DNA of 40,191 nucleotides. It comes from Cupriavidus sp. UYMMa02A. Lineage in GTDB: Bacteria; Pseudomonadota; Gammaproteobacteria; Burkholderiales; Burkholderiaceae. Positions 1 through 7,736 of this stretch are shown here, piece by piece. Numbering within the stretch: the first letter of the stretch is position 1; each line of letters starts with the position of its first letter. Location: positions 1 to 40,191 of the forward strand of contig LRMT01000291.1 in assembly GCA_001725945.1 (NCBI GenBank), given 5' to 3'. Both the position numbers and the translations under genes were made by a program. The notes below the pieces were generated by a model, which did no database searches, had not been told where the DNA came from, and saw only the letters and a program-made list of their open reading frames with translations.

Positions 1-125
1 CTGATGCGGATGCCGGCCAGCATCACCGGCAGCGCGTTGGGCAGTTCGACGCGCAGCAGCCGCTGGCACGGCGTCATGCCGATGCCGCGCGCCGCTTCCA
101 GCAGCGTCGGCGAAACATTGCGCAG
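1..125 (-). pseudogene. ABC transporter permease fragment
   Basis: Read on the minus strand from 125 down to 1, one open frame gives about 41 residues containing LLEAARGIGMTP, then a Leu-Pro pair (VELPNALPVM) and AGIRI. This is the EAA loop (E-A-A-x(3)-G ... L-P) through which ABC importer permeases contact their ATPase, and it most resembles osmoprotectant/amino-acid type permeases. Only this piece is present: it runs off the left edge, and at about 125/126 it meets ftsY sequence on the opposite strand with no spacer. I infer a chimeric join (misassembly or a real rearrangement), not a gene that ends here. Confidence 0.6.
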
Positions 126-917
126 GCTCGAAACCGCGCTGCTGATGGCCGACGCCGGCGTCGAGGCGACCGAATACCTGCTCGGCGAGCTGCGCAAGCG
201 CGTGCGCAACGATCGCATCGAATCTGCCGAAGGCGTCAAGGCCGCGCTGCGCGACCTGCTGATCCAGTTGCTGCGCCCGCTGGAAAAGACCATGGAGCTG
301 GGCCGCGAACAACCGCTCGTGATGATGATCGCGGGCGCAACGGCGCCGGCAAGACCACGAGTATCGGCAAGCTGTGCAAGCACTTCCAGCACTATGGCCA
401 GTCCGTGCTGCTGGCCGCCGGCGACACCTTCCGCGCCGCCGCGCGCGAGCAGCTCACCATCTGGGGCGAGCGCAACAACGTGACCGTGGTCGCGCAGGAA
501 AGCGGCGACCCGCCCGCGGTGATCTTCGACGCGGTCAATGCGGCGCGCGCGCGCGGCATCGACATCGTGATGGCCGACACCGCCGGGCGCTTGCCCACGC
601 AGCTCCATCTGATGGAGGAGCTCAAGAAGGTCAAGCGCGTGATCGGCAAGGCCATGCCCACGGCGCCGCACGAGGTGCTGCTCGTGATCGACGCCAATAC
701 CGGCCAGAACGCGCTCGCGCAGACGCGGGCCTTCGATGACGCGCTCGGCCTCACGGGCCTGATCGTGACCAAGCTCGACGGCACCGCCAAGGGCGGCATC
801 CTGGCGGCCATTGCGCGCCAGCGGCCGGTGCCGGTCTACTTCATCGGCGTGGGCGAGAAGGTGGAGGACCTGCAGCCGTTCAAGGCGGAGGAATTTGCGG
901 ACGCACTGCTCGGTTGA
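126..917 (+). CDS. ftsY: Signal recognition particle receptor FtsY, 5'-truncated, one frameshift
   Basis: SRP receptor GTPase that docks ribosome-SRP complexes at the inner membrane for SecYEG insertion. Visible: the end of the N domain (LETALLMADAGVEATEYLL), the P-loop G-x-NGAGKTT near 336-356, the DTAGR G3 motif, the TKLDGTAKGG G4 motif, and the FtsY-typical ending FIGVGEKVEDLQPF. The P-loop is broken by loss of one base near 337/338 (a GTC codon appears to have lost its T), so the frame changes inside the most conserved motif; the rest is normal, which points to a sequence error. The acidic N-terminal region and start codon are absent because the gene abuts an unrelated permease fragment at about 125. 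The frame ends at TGA 915-917. Convergent with the gene at 993-1640. Confidence 0.9.
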   Translation, partial: ARNRAADGRRRRRGDRIPARRAAQARAQRSHRICRRRQGRAARPADPVAAPAGKDHGAGPRTTARDDDRGRNGAGKTTSIGKLCKHFQHYGQSVLLAAGDTFRAAAREQLTIWGERNNVTVVAQESGDPPAVIFDAVNAARARGIDIVMADTAGRLPTQLHLMEELKKVKRVIGKAMPTAPHEVLLVIDANTGQNALAQTRAFDDALGLTGLIVTKLDGTAKGGILAAIARQRPVPVYFIGVGEKVEDLQPFKAEEFADALLG

Positions 918-935
918 GCAACCTGTAACCCATTC

Positions 936-974
936 TGAAATGAAGACGCCGGCAAGCCGGGGCGCTTCATTTCA
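936..974. terminator. Convergent hairpin between ftsY and maiA
   Basis: An inverted repeat with 10-bp outer arms (TGAAATGAAG at 936-945 and CTTCATTTCA at 965-974) encloses a GC-rich inner stem (CGCC/GGCG). It sits between two convergent genes and could act as a bidirectional terminator. There is no clean T-run, so its efficiency as an intrinsic terminator is uncertain. Confidence 0.5.
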
Positions 975-992
975 AGGTGCTGCCGACGCGAA

Positions 993-1640
993 TCACTCCG
1001 CGTCAGGCTGGTCCTTCGGTTGCGCCTTGTCGAACGCCGGCAGTTCCATGCACGCATCGTAGATGCGCGCAATGGTCGGGTAGCGGCTCACGTCGATATT
1101 GAAGCGCTGCGCGTTGAAGACCTGCGGCACCAGGCAGATGTCGGCCAGCGTAGGGGTGTCGCCGAAGCAGAAGCGGCCCGCCTTGCCCTGGCGCTCCAGG
1201 TTGGTCTCGAACGACGCAAAGCCGAGCTCGATCCAGTGGCGGTACCACGCGTCCTTGGCCTCATCGGCGACACCCAGCGTGCGCTTGATGTACTTCAGTA
1301 CGCGCAGGTTGTTCAGCGGATGGATCTCGCACGCAACCTCGAGGGCCAGGCCGCGCACGTAGGCGCGGTCCAGCGCGGTGCCGGGCAGCAGCTTCGGCTC
1401 CGGATGGACCTCGTCCAGATACTCGATCATGGCCACGGACTGCTGCAGCACGTTGCCGTCGTCCAGCACCAGCGCAGGCACGAGACCATCCGGATTCAGC
1501 GCGCGGAACTCGGGCAGCAGTTGCTGACCGCCGTCCTTGAGCAGGTGCACCGGCACGTACTCGTACGGCAGGCCCTTGAGTCCCAGCGCGATGCGCACGC
1601 GATAGGACGCCGAGCTGCGGAAATAGCTGTAGAGCTTCAT
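993..1640 (-). CDS. maiA: Maleylacetoacetate / maleylpyruvate isomerase (zeta-class GST)
   Basis: A 215-residue glutathione-dependent cis-trans isomerase. The N-terminal thioredoxin-like domain starts MKLYSYFRSSASYRVRIAL, where the SSxxYRVRIAL segment is the zeta-GST glutathione-binding motif. QQSVAMIEYLDE supplies the glutathione gamma-glutamyl contact, and the helical C-terminal domain has the conserved GDTPTLADICLVPQ. Length is normal for the family. It lies 4 bp downstream of an FAH-family hydrolase, so the two are surely one operon acting in sequence: isomerise, then hydrolyse. The family covers maleylacetoacetate (homogentisate pathway) and maleylpyruvate (gentisate pathway). The partner looks closer to fumarylpyruvate hydrolases, so gentisate is a real alternative. 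No ring-cleavage dioxygenase is present here to decide. Confidence 0.85.
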   Translation of the reverse strand: MKLYSYFRSSASYRVRIALGLKGLPYEYVPVHLLKDGGQQLLPEFRALNPDGLVPALVLDDGNVLQQSVAMIEYLDEVHPEPKLLPGTALDRAYVRGLALEVACEIHPLNNLRVLKYIKRTLGVADEAKDAWYRHWIELGFASFETNLERQGKAGRFCFGDTPTLADICLVPQVFNAQRFNIDVSRYPTIARIYDACMELPAFDKAQPKDQPDAE

Positions 1641-1644
1641 CGGC

Positions 1645-2344
1645 TCACGCCACCTTGATGGTCAGGTCGCCTACGCCGCCCACGTGGCACTGCATCACGT
1701 CGCCCTTGACCACCGGGCCCACGCCTTCAGGCGTGCCGCTGAAGATCAGGTCGCCGGGCTGCAGCTCGAACAGCTTCGACAGGTACGACACCATCTCCGG
1801 CACCGACCAGATCAGGTCGGACAGGTCGCCGCGCTGCTTCTCCACGCCGTTGACGGACAGCGTTACCTCGCCCTTCTCGGGATGGCCGATGGCCGACACC
1901 GGCACGATCGGGCCGATCGGCGCCGAGCGGTCGAACGCCTTGCCGGTCTCCCACGGGCGGCCGGTTTTTCGATTCGTTCTGCAGGTCGCGGCGCGTCATG
2001 TCGAGGCCCACGGCATAGCCGAACACGTGGCTGGCTGCCTGCTCCACCGGAATGTCCTTGCCGCCCTTGCCGATCGCCACGACCATTTCCACCTCATAGT
2101 GGACATTGCTGGTGCCCGGCGGATACGGGAAGGTGCCTTCAGTGCCATCCGCCACATAGCTGACTGCGTCCGACGGCTTGCAGAAGAAGAACGGCGGCTC
2201 GCGGTCGGGGTCCGAGCCCATTTCGCGGGCATGGGCGGCGTAGTTGCGGCCCACGCAGTAAACGCGGCGCACCGGGAAGCTTGCGTTGCTGCCGCGCACG
2301 GGCACGCCAACGGGTGCCGGCGGGGCAAAAACGAATTCGGTCAT
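1645..2344 (-). CDS. Fumarylacetoacetate/fumarylpyruvate hydrolase family protein, one frameshift
   Basis: FAH-superfamily hydrolase that cleaves a 2,4-diketo acid to fumarate plus pyruvate or acetoacetate. It starts at ATG 2344 (MTEFVFAPPAPVG). The first frame holds RRVYCVGRNYAAHAREMG, PPFFFCKPSDAV and HYEVEMVVAIG, the metal-binding HxExE-type segment. After DMTRRDLQNESK the frame breaks at a run of five T near 1963-1967. It resumes with the C-terminal part (PVSAIGHPEKGEV, ELQPGDLIFSGTPEGVGPV, KGDVMQCHVGGVGDL). The summed length, about 232 residues, is that of the short FAH type (like fumarylpyruvate hydrolase of gentisate pathways) rather than the roughly 420-residue eukaryotic-type FAH. 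The break at a homopolymer suggests a read error. Confidence 0.82.
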
Positions 2345-2558
2345 GCATCTCTCCAGACTTGTTCTGATATCCGTGCGCACGGGCGAACAGCGTCGCCAGC
2401 AGACACCCCGCGCGCAGCAGGGCATCAGCATACACCTGCGCGCCGACCTGCGTACGACGGCATACAGTGAATGTGGGAAAGCTCCAATGTGCCAACAGGC
2501 GTGCCGGAATGGAAACCCGGCGCGAATCTTGCGTGGTGCGAGGCAACCCACGACAGCC

Positions 2559-3203
2559 ATGACCCGCCGCCATCCGCCTCCTTCATCCAGCCAGCCCGCG
2601 CCGGGCACCGCACCGGCCAGCCGAACGCTGCGCATCCTGCTGGTGCGCGATCCGCACGACGCCGACCCGCTCAACGTGGAAACCATCCGAGCCGGCCTGG
2701 TCAGCACTGGATTCACCGACATCCAGACCGTGGATGCCGACCTGCGCCTGCCCGATGTCATCTCGGCCAGCCAGCCGGACCTGATCATCATCGCGTCCGA
2801 GTCCGCCGCGCGCGATACCGTCGAGCACGTGTGCGTGTCCACGCAGCACGCGCCGCGCCCGATCGTGCTGTTCACCGACAACGACGACGCCCAGCGCATA
2901 AAGGCCGCGCTGTCGGCCGGCATCACGGCCTATATCGTCGACGGCCTGCGCGCCGAACGCGTCAAGACCGTGCTGAACGTCGCCTATGCGCGCTTCGAAC
3001 TCGACCAGGAGTTGCGCGCCGAACTCGACGCCACGCGCCTGAAGCTGGCCGAGCGCAAGGTCGTCGAGCGTGCCAAGGGCCTGCTGATGCAGGCGCGCGG
3101 CATCAGCGAGGACGAGGCCTACAAGCGTCTGCGCGGCATGGCCATGGAACGCGGCATCAAGCTCGTGGATGCGGCCCAGCGCGTGATCGACGTAATGGGC
3201 TGA
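2559..3203 (+). CDS. nasT: NasT-type ANTAR antiterminator
   Basis: A 214-residue response-regulator-like protein with an RNA-binding ANTAR domain. Known NasT proteins relieve transcription termination in leaders of nitrate assimilation genes. Residues about 20-145 form a receiver-like domain (RILLVRDPHDADPLNVETIRAGL). Where the phosphoacceptor Asp is expected I read PDLIIIASES, so it may be a pseudo-receiver. A coiled linker (ELDQELRAELDATRLKLAERK) leads to the ANTAR three-helix domain, with VERAKGLLMQARGISEDEAY and LRGMAMERGIKLVDAAQRVID. I chose ATG 2559. The frame is open further upstream, but the conserved part begins near RILLV. It stops 319 bp before nrtA, and that gap carries the matching two-hairpin target. 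No NasS-type sensor gene lies beside it. Confidence 0.88.
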   Translation: MTRRHPPPSSSQPAPGTAPASRTLRILLVRDPHDADPLNVETIRAGLVSTGFTDIQTVDADLRLPDVISASQPDLIIIASESAARDTVEHVCVSTQHAPRPIVLFTDNDDAQRIKAALSAGITAYIVDGLRAERVKTVLNVAYARFELDQELRAELDATRLKLAERKVVERAKGLLMQARGISEDEAYKRLRGMAMERGIKLVDAAQRVIDVMG

Positions 3204-3226
3204 TCCTGCGCAGCCGGTGCCGGCGC

Positions 3227-3243
3227 GGCACGCACCTGGTGCA
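3227..3243 (+). promoter_or_regulatory. Candidate NtrC enhancer site
   Basis: GGCAC, then 7 bases, then GTGCA matches the NtrC dyad TGCAC-N7-GTGCA except for one base. Its centre is about 144 bp upstream of the predicted sigma-54 start at 3379, a normal distance for an NtrC enhancer. Found by eye; a single site in GC-rich DNA is weak evidence alone but is supported by the promoter downstream. Confidence 0.5.
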
Positions 3244-3352
3244 ATGCACAATTCTGGCGCCGCGATACGACCGCGGCCTTCGCCCCCGGCCCCGTATGCG
3301 CGGCCGGCGGGCAGGACTCGCCCCCGAATCCCTCATTTGCGCTGTTTGCGGC

Positions 3353-3368
3353 TGGCACAGCCATTGCG
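3353..3368 (+). promoter_or_regulatory. Sigma-54 promoter of nrtABC
   Basis: TGGCAC-AGCCA-TTGCG matches the sigma-54 consensus TGGCAC-N5-TTGCW in all but the last base, with the invariant GG (3354-3355) and GC (3366-3367) ten bases apart. If the C at 3367 is -12, transcription starts at about 3379. That is exactly where the first leader hairpin begins, which makes a chance match less likely. Confidence 0.75.
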
Positions 3369-3378
3369 TTATCCATGC

Positions 3379-3435
3379 GTCGGCCAACGAGGGCCGATCA
3401 CAAATCAGGCGGACACGGCCAACGCGGGCCGCGTC
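3379..3435 (+). promoter_or_regulatory. ANTAR-target leader RNA: two hexaloop hairpins
   Basis: Two tandem hairpins lie in the predicted nrt leader. Hairpin 1: TCGGCC (3380-3385), loop AACGAG, GGCCGA (3392-3397). Hairpin 2: CGGCC (3416-3420), loop AACGCG, GGCCG (3427-3431), extended below one mismatch by three pairs (3412-3414 with 3433-3435). Both loops are six bases with A at position 1 and G at position 4, the described signature of RNAs bound by ANTAR proteins. An ANTAR gene (nasT) lies directly upstream and an intrinsic terminator directly downstream. I infer that NasT bound here prevents termination before nrtA. Confidence 0.78.
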
Positions 3436-3448
3436 AGCCACGGACAAC

Positions 3449-3508
3449 GGCGTCCTGAACCGCACCCGTCTTCTGGCGAAACGGGTTGCGGAACGGGACG
3501 CCTTTTTT
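3449..3508 (+). terminator. Leader intrinsic terminator (attenuator) before nrtA
   Basis: GGCGTCC (3449-3455) pairs with GGACGCC (3496-3502). Inside, CCGCACCCGT (3460-3469) pairs with ACGGG-T-TGCGG (3481-3491) with one bulged T. Six T residues follow (3503-3508). It ends 15 bases before the nrtA start and lies downstream of the nrt promoter, so it can only serve as an attenuator within the nrtA leader. Confidence 0.8.
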
Positions 3509-3522
3509 CTTGGAGCCCAGCA

Positions 3523-4832
3523 ATGCCCTCTCGCCTCAGGATTGCCAAGCCGCTGCCCGCCGCGGTCGACGCCAACCTCGCGACCGCCGACACGGCACCG
3601 GCCAGCAGCGGCCGGCGCCGCGCGCTGGCCTCAATCGCCGGAGCCAGCGTGATGACGCTGGTCGATCCTCTGGTGCGAGCGGGCGCATGGGCGGCGGGCT
3701 CCGACGCGCCCGAAAAGCCCGAGGTACGCATCGGCTTCATCCCGCTGACGGACTGCGCTTCGGTAGTCATGGCCGCGACGCTCGGACTCGACAAGAAGTA
3801 CGGCATCAAGATCACGCCGACGAAGGAAGCGTCCTGGGCCGGCGTGCGCGACAAGCTGGTCAACGGCGAGCTCGACGCCGCTCATGTGCTGTACGGCCTG
3901 ATCTACGGCGTGCAGCTCGGCATCGGCGGGCCGAAGAAGGACATGGCGGTGCTGATGAGCCTGAACCACAACGGGCAGGCCATCACGCTGTCTTCCAAGC
4001 TGGCCGAGAAGGGTGCGAAAGACGGCGCCAGCCTGAGGGCGCTGATGAGCAAGGAAAAGCGCGACTATACCTTTGCGCAGACCTTTCCGACCGGCACGCA
4101 CGCCATGTGGCTCTACTACTGGCTGGCCGCCAATGGCATCAACCCGATGCAGGACGCCAAGGCCATCACCGTGCCGCCGCCGCAGATGGTGGCCAATATG
4201 CGCGTGGGCAATATGGACGGCTTCTGTGTGGGCGAGCCATGGGGGCGCGCGCGATCGCCGACAAGATCGGCTTCACGGTGGAAACCACGCAGGCATCTGG
4301 AAGGACCATCCCGAGAAACGCTCGCGCGACCGCCGAGTTCGTGCAGAAGTACCCGAACACGGCGCGGGCCATGGTGGCGGCAATTCTGGAAGCCTCGAAG
4401 TACATCGACGCCTCGGCGTCGAACCGCCGCAAGACGGCCGAGACCATCGCCGCCAAGTCCTATGTCAACACCGACATGGACATCATCCTGGACCGCATGC
4501 TCGGCCGCTACAGCAATGGCCTTGGCAAGACCTGGGACGACCCCGACTCGATGAAGTTCTACCAGGACGGTTCGGCCAACTTCCCGTTCCTGTCGGACGG
4601 CATGTGGTTCCTGACGCAGCACAAGCGCTGGGGCCTGCTCAAGGCACATCCCGACTACCTTGCGGTAGCGAAGCAAGTCAACCGCATCGACGTCTACAAG
4701 CAAGCCGCGGTTGCCGCGCAGGTGCCGGTTCCAAAGAGCGATTTCCGTACCGCGAAGCTGATCGACGGCGTGGTCTGGGACGCCACGAAGGACCCGAAGG
4801 CCTACGCCGACGGCTTCAAGATCAAGGCTTGA
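3523..4832 (+). CDS. nrtA: Nitrate ABC transporter substrate-binding protein NrtA, three frameshifts
   Basis: NrtA/CmpA-family solute-binding protein for nitrate or nitrite uptake. ATG 3523 is set by GGAG at 3512-3515. The N-terminus carries a twin-arginine-like export signal (SGRRRALASIAGASVM), after which the mature part begins near KPEVRIGFIPLTDCAS, the family's typical opening. MDGFCVGEPWGARA lies near residue 240, and the C-terminal part includes YVNTDMDIILDRMLGRY. The frame breaks near 4241-4253, 4291 and 4315-4325, each consistent with lost single bases; the expected GIWKDHPEK segment is readable between two of the breaks. Downstream are nrtB and nrtC. NasS sensors are cytoplasmic homologues of NrtA; the export signal and transporter context favour a true binding protein. 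Confidence 0.87.
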
Positions 4833-4883
4833 CGCGCGGGCCATCGTCATCGTTTCGGATTGCCCTGAACCAAGGAGCCAGAC

Positions 4884-5785
4884 GTGAATGCTATTGCCAG
4901 AACCGCGCCGGAAGGCGCCACCAGCTTGCAGGCCGACCCCGATGCCAGCGAACGCGCGCGGCGCCGTACGCTGGAAATCGAAGCCCAGGCGCGCCGCGCC
5001 GAACGCCGCGAGGCGCTGCGCGCGTGGTGCTGAAAGGCGTGCCGCCGTTGCTGGGTTTTGCGCTGTTCGTGCTCGCGTGGCACGGCATCGCCACGATGAT
5101 CCCGGCCATTCCCACGCCCGGCGCCACATGGAACGCCGCCGTGCCGCTCTTTGCCGACCCGTTCTACCGCAATGGCCCCAATGACCAGGGCATCGGCTGG
5201 AACGTGCTGGCCTCGCTGGCACGCGTGGCGATGGGCTTCGGGCTGGCGGCGCTGGTCGGCATTCCGGCAGGCTTCCTGCTCGGGCGCTTCGCCGTCCTCA
5301 ACGCCATGGCGTCGCCCGTGATCAGCCTGCTGCGTCCGGTGTCGCCGCTGGCGTGGCTGCCGATCGGGCTGCTGCTGTTCAAGGCCGCCAACCCGGCCGC
5401 GATCTGGGCCATCTTCATCTGCTCGATCTGGCCGATGGTGATCAATACCGCGGTCGGCGTCACGCGCGTGCCGCAGGACTACCTGAACGTGGCACGCGTG
5501 CTCGACCTGTCCGAATGGAAGGTGTTCACGCGGGTGCTGTTCCCGGCTGTGCTGCCGTACATGCTGACCGGCGTGCGCCTGTCGATCGGCACCGCGTGGC
5601 TGGTCATCGTGGCCGCGGAGATGCTGACCGGCGGCACCGGCATCGGCTTCTGGCTGTGGGACGAGTGGAACAACCTGAAGGTCGAGCACATCGTCATCGC
5701 GATCTTCGTGATCGGCGTCATCGGCCTGCTGCTGGAACACGCGCTGCTGGCGCTGGCCCGGCGCTTCAGCTACGACGGCAACTGA
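4884..5785 (+). CDS. nrtB: Nitrate ABC transporter permease NrtB, one frameshift
   Basis: Inner-membrane channel subunit of the nitrate importer. GTG 4884 is chosen because AAGGAG lies about 7 bases upstream. This frame gives VNAIARTAPEGATSLQ and a basic, charged N-terminal tail rich in Arg. It ends prematurely near 5031; loss of one base near 5023 restores the downstream frame VVLKGVPPLLGFALFVLAW. Six or so hydrophobic segments follow. The permease EAA-like loop is seen in NVARVLDLSEWKVF followed by RVLFPAVLPYMLTGVR. TAWLVIVAAEMLTGGTGIGF is typical of the NrtB/SsuC/TauC group. The expected length is about 300 residues. It lies 51 bp after nrtA and 31 bp before nrtC. Confidence 0.88.
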
Positions 5786-5816
5786 CCGCACACGTGCAAA
5801 CCGAATGGAAATCGCC

Positions 5817-6620
5817 ATGGAAAAATTCCTCAGCATCGAACATGTCGGGCAGACCTTCAGGACGCGCAAGGGGCCATTCGTGGCGCTGCGCGACGTCAAC
5901 CTGCAGATCTCGCAGGGCGAGTTCATCACGCTGATCGGCCATTCCGGCTGTGGCAAGTCCACGCTGCTGAACCTCATCGCAGGCCTGGCCACCCCGAGCA
6001 GCGGCGCGCTGATCTGCGCGGGCCGGGAAATCGCCGGTCCCGGGCCCGAACGCGCGGTAGTGTTCCAGAACCACTCGCTGCTGCCGTGGATGACCTGCTT
6101 CGACAACGTCCACCTGGGCGTGGAGCGCGTGTTCGGCGGCAGCGAAAGCAAGGCGCAACTCAAGGCACGTACGCACGACGCGCTGGCGCTGGTCGGCCTG
6201 ACCCAGGCGCAAGGCAAGTTCCCGCACGAGATCTCGGGCGGCATGAAGCAGCGCGTGGGCATTGCGCGCGCGCTCGCGATGGCGCCCAAGGTGCTGCTGT
6301 TGGATGAGCCGTTCGGGGCGCTCGACGCGCTCACGCGCGCGCACCTGCAGGACGCCTTGCTCAAGATCGTGGAACAGACCCGCAGCACCGTGGTCATGGT
6401 CACGCACGACGTGGACGAGGCCGTGTTGCTGGCCGATCGCATCGTGATGATGACCAACGGCCCGGCGGCGACCATCGGCGAGATCCTCGGCGTCGGCCTG
6501 CCGCGTCCGCGCGACCGCGTGGCGCTGGCCGGGGACAAGGACTACCATGCCTGCCGCACTGCGGTACTGGATTTCCTCTATCGCAAGCAGCGCAATCCGG
6601 CGCTGCAGGAAGCGGCCTGA
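5817..6620 (+). CDS. nrtC: Nitrate ABC transporter ATP-binding protein
   Basis: ATPase of the nitrate importer, intact. Walker A is GHSGCGKST, the Q-loop region is VVFQNHSLLPWMTCFDNV, the signature is SGGMKQRVGIARAL, Walker B is VLLLDEPFGALDALTR, and the switch His is in MVTHDVDEAV. I prefer ATG 5817 (MEKFLSIEH) because GGAA lies 7 bases upstream. ATG 5805, in frame, would add MEIA but has no visible ribosome site. At about 267 residues it is the short NrtD/NasD-like ATPase, without the extra binding-protein domain of cyanobacterial NrtC. No nitrate or nitrite reductase genes follow; the next gene is ybiB. Confidence 0.88.
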   Translation: MEKFLSIEHVGQTFRTRKGPFVALRDVNLQISQGEFITLIGHSGCGKSTLLNLIAGLATPSSGALICAGREIAGPGPERAVVFQNHSLLPWMTCFDNVHLGVERVFGGSESKAQLKARTHDALALVGLTQAQGKFPHEISGGMKQRVGIARALAMAPKVLLLDEPFGALDALTRAHLQDALLKIVEQTRSTVVMVTHDVDEAVLLADRIVMMTNGPAATIGEILGVGLPRPRDRVALAGDKDYHACRTAVLDFLYRKQRNPALQEAA

Positions 6621-6707
6621 GCCGTCGCCGGAGCGCCCGGCCGCCATGGGCGCGGCGGCGGCGCTCCGCTATCATGAAGCGAAATCCCATCCCCACACAG
6701 CACGCCC

Positions 6708-7717
6708 ATGACCACCTCCCTCGCCACCCCTGCCGCGGATGCCTTCTCCGCGGCTCGCTACATCAAGGAAATCGGCCGTGGCGTGAACGCGCCCGCGCGC
6801 TGCCGCGCGAAGACGCGCAAACCCTGTTCGACGCCATGCTGGCCGGCCGCGTGTCGGACCTGGAGCTCGGCGCGGTGCTGATGGCCTACCGCATCAAGGG
6901 CGAAGCCCCGCACGAACTGGCCGGCATGCTCGAGGCCGCGCACGCACACTGCCTGCCACTGGCCGCGCCGGGTGACCGCCAGGTGGTGGTCATCCCGAGC
7001 TACAACGGCGCGCGCAAGCAGCCCAACCTGGTGCCGCTGCTGGCCCTTTTGCTGGCGCGCGAGGGGATTCCGGTGCTCGTGCATGGCTCGCGCGTGTTCC
7101 AGGGCCGCGTGACCAGCCTGGCCCTCTTCGAAGCGCTCGGCGTATCGCTGTGCACGTCCACCGACGAAGCCGCGGCGCGCCTTCGCGATGGCGACGGCGC
7201 AAACGGTCCGCTCGCGGTGGTGCCGGTAGATGTGCTGTCGCCGGGACTCTCCCAGCTGCTGGACCGGCGCAACGTGATCGGCCTGCGCAATTCGTCGCAC
7301 ACCGTGGCCAAGATGCTGCAGCCGGTTGGTTCGCATTCGCCAGCCGAGGCGCTGCGCCTGTATAGCTATACGCACCCCGAGTACCGCGAGACGCTGACCG
7401 ACTATTTCTCGCATGAGCCCGCCAATGTGCTGCTGGCACGCGGCACCGAAGGCGAGGTGGTGGCCGATGCACGCCGCAGCAGCCGCATCGACTGGCTGCA
7501 CGACGGTCACCAGCAGACCCTCGTCGATCCGACCAGCGGCTCGATCGCCGATGTGCCGGAACTGCCGCAGGGCAGCGACGTGGCCGATACGGCGGCCTGG
7601 ACGCGCAAGGTGCTGGAAGGCAGCTTGCCCGTGCCGGCGCCGATCGCCACGCAGGTGAGTGCCATTCAGGAATGCCTGCGCCAGGGCACGCGGGTGGCCT
7701 GGGCCAGCCCGCTCTGA
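6708..7717 (+). CDS. ybiB: DNA-binding protein YbiB (glycosyltransferase-fold), one frameshift
   Basis: Member of the anthranilate phosphoribosyltransferase-like family; E. coli YbiB is known as a DNA-binding protein rather than a TrpD enzyme. Start ATG 6708 gives MTTSLATPAADAFSAARYIKEIGRGVN. One base is missing near 6789 (GGC reduced to GC), after which the frame continues ARALPREDAQTLFDAMLAGRVSDLELGAVLMAYRIKGE. Later landmarks are SYNGARKQPNLVPLLALLLA, VLVHGSRVFQGRVTS and NVIGLRNSSHTVAKMLQP. The expected length is about 336 residues. It lies 87 bp beyond nrtC on the same strand and is convergent with the pirin gene. A role in nitrate metabolism is not indicated by the sequence itself. Confidence 0.8.
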
Positions 7718-7736
7718 CTGGCCAGGCCGCCGCCGC

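Noticed and set aside
1020..1658. Long open frames antisense to known genes throughout (for example opposite maiA, ctaD and ctpA)
   Set aside because: High GC content makes stop codons rare in other frames; these give Arg/Ala/His-rich products with no recognisable motifs and lie exactly opposite well-supported genes.
4241..4330. Programmed frameshifting or true pseudogenisation of nrtA
   Set aside because: Three breaks in 90 bases with the conserved protein readable in all three frames, and the same kind of error across the whole window, point to base-calling error; no slippery heptamer with a downstream structure was seen.
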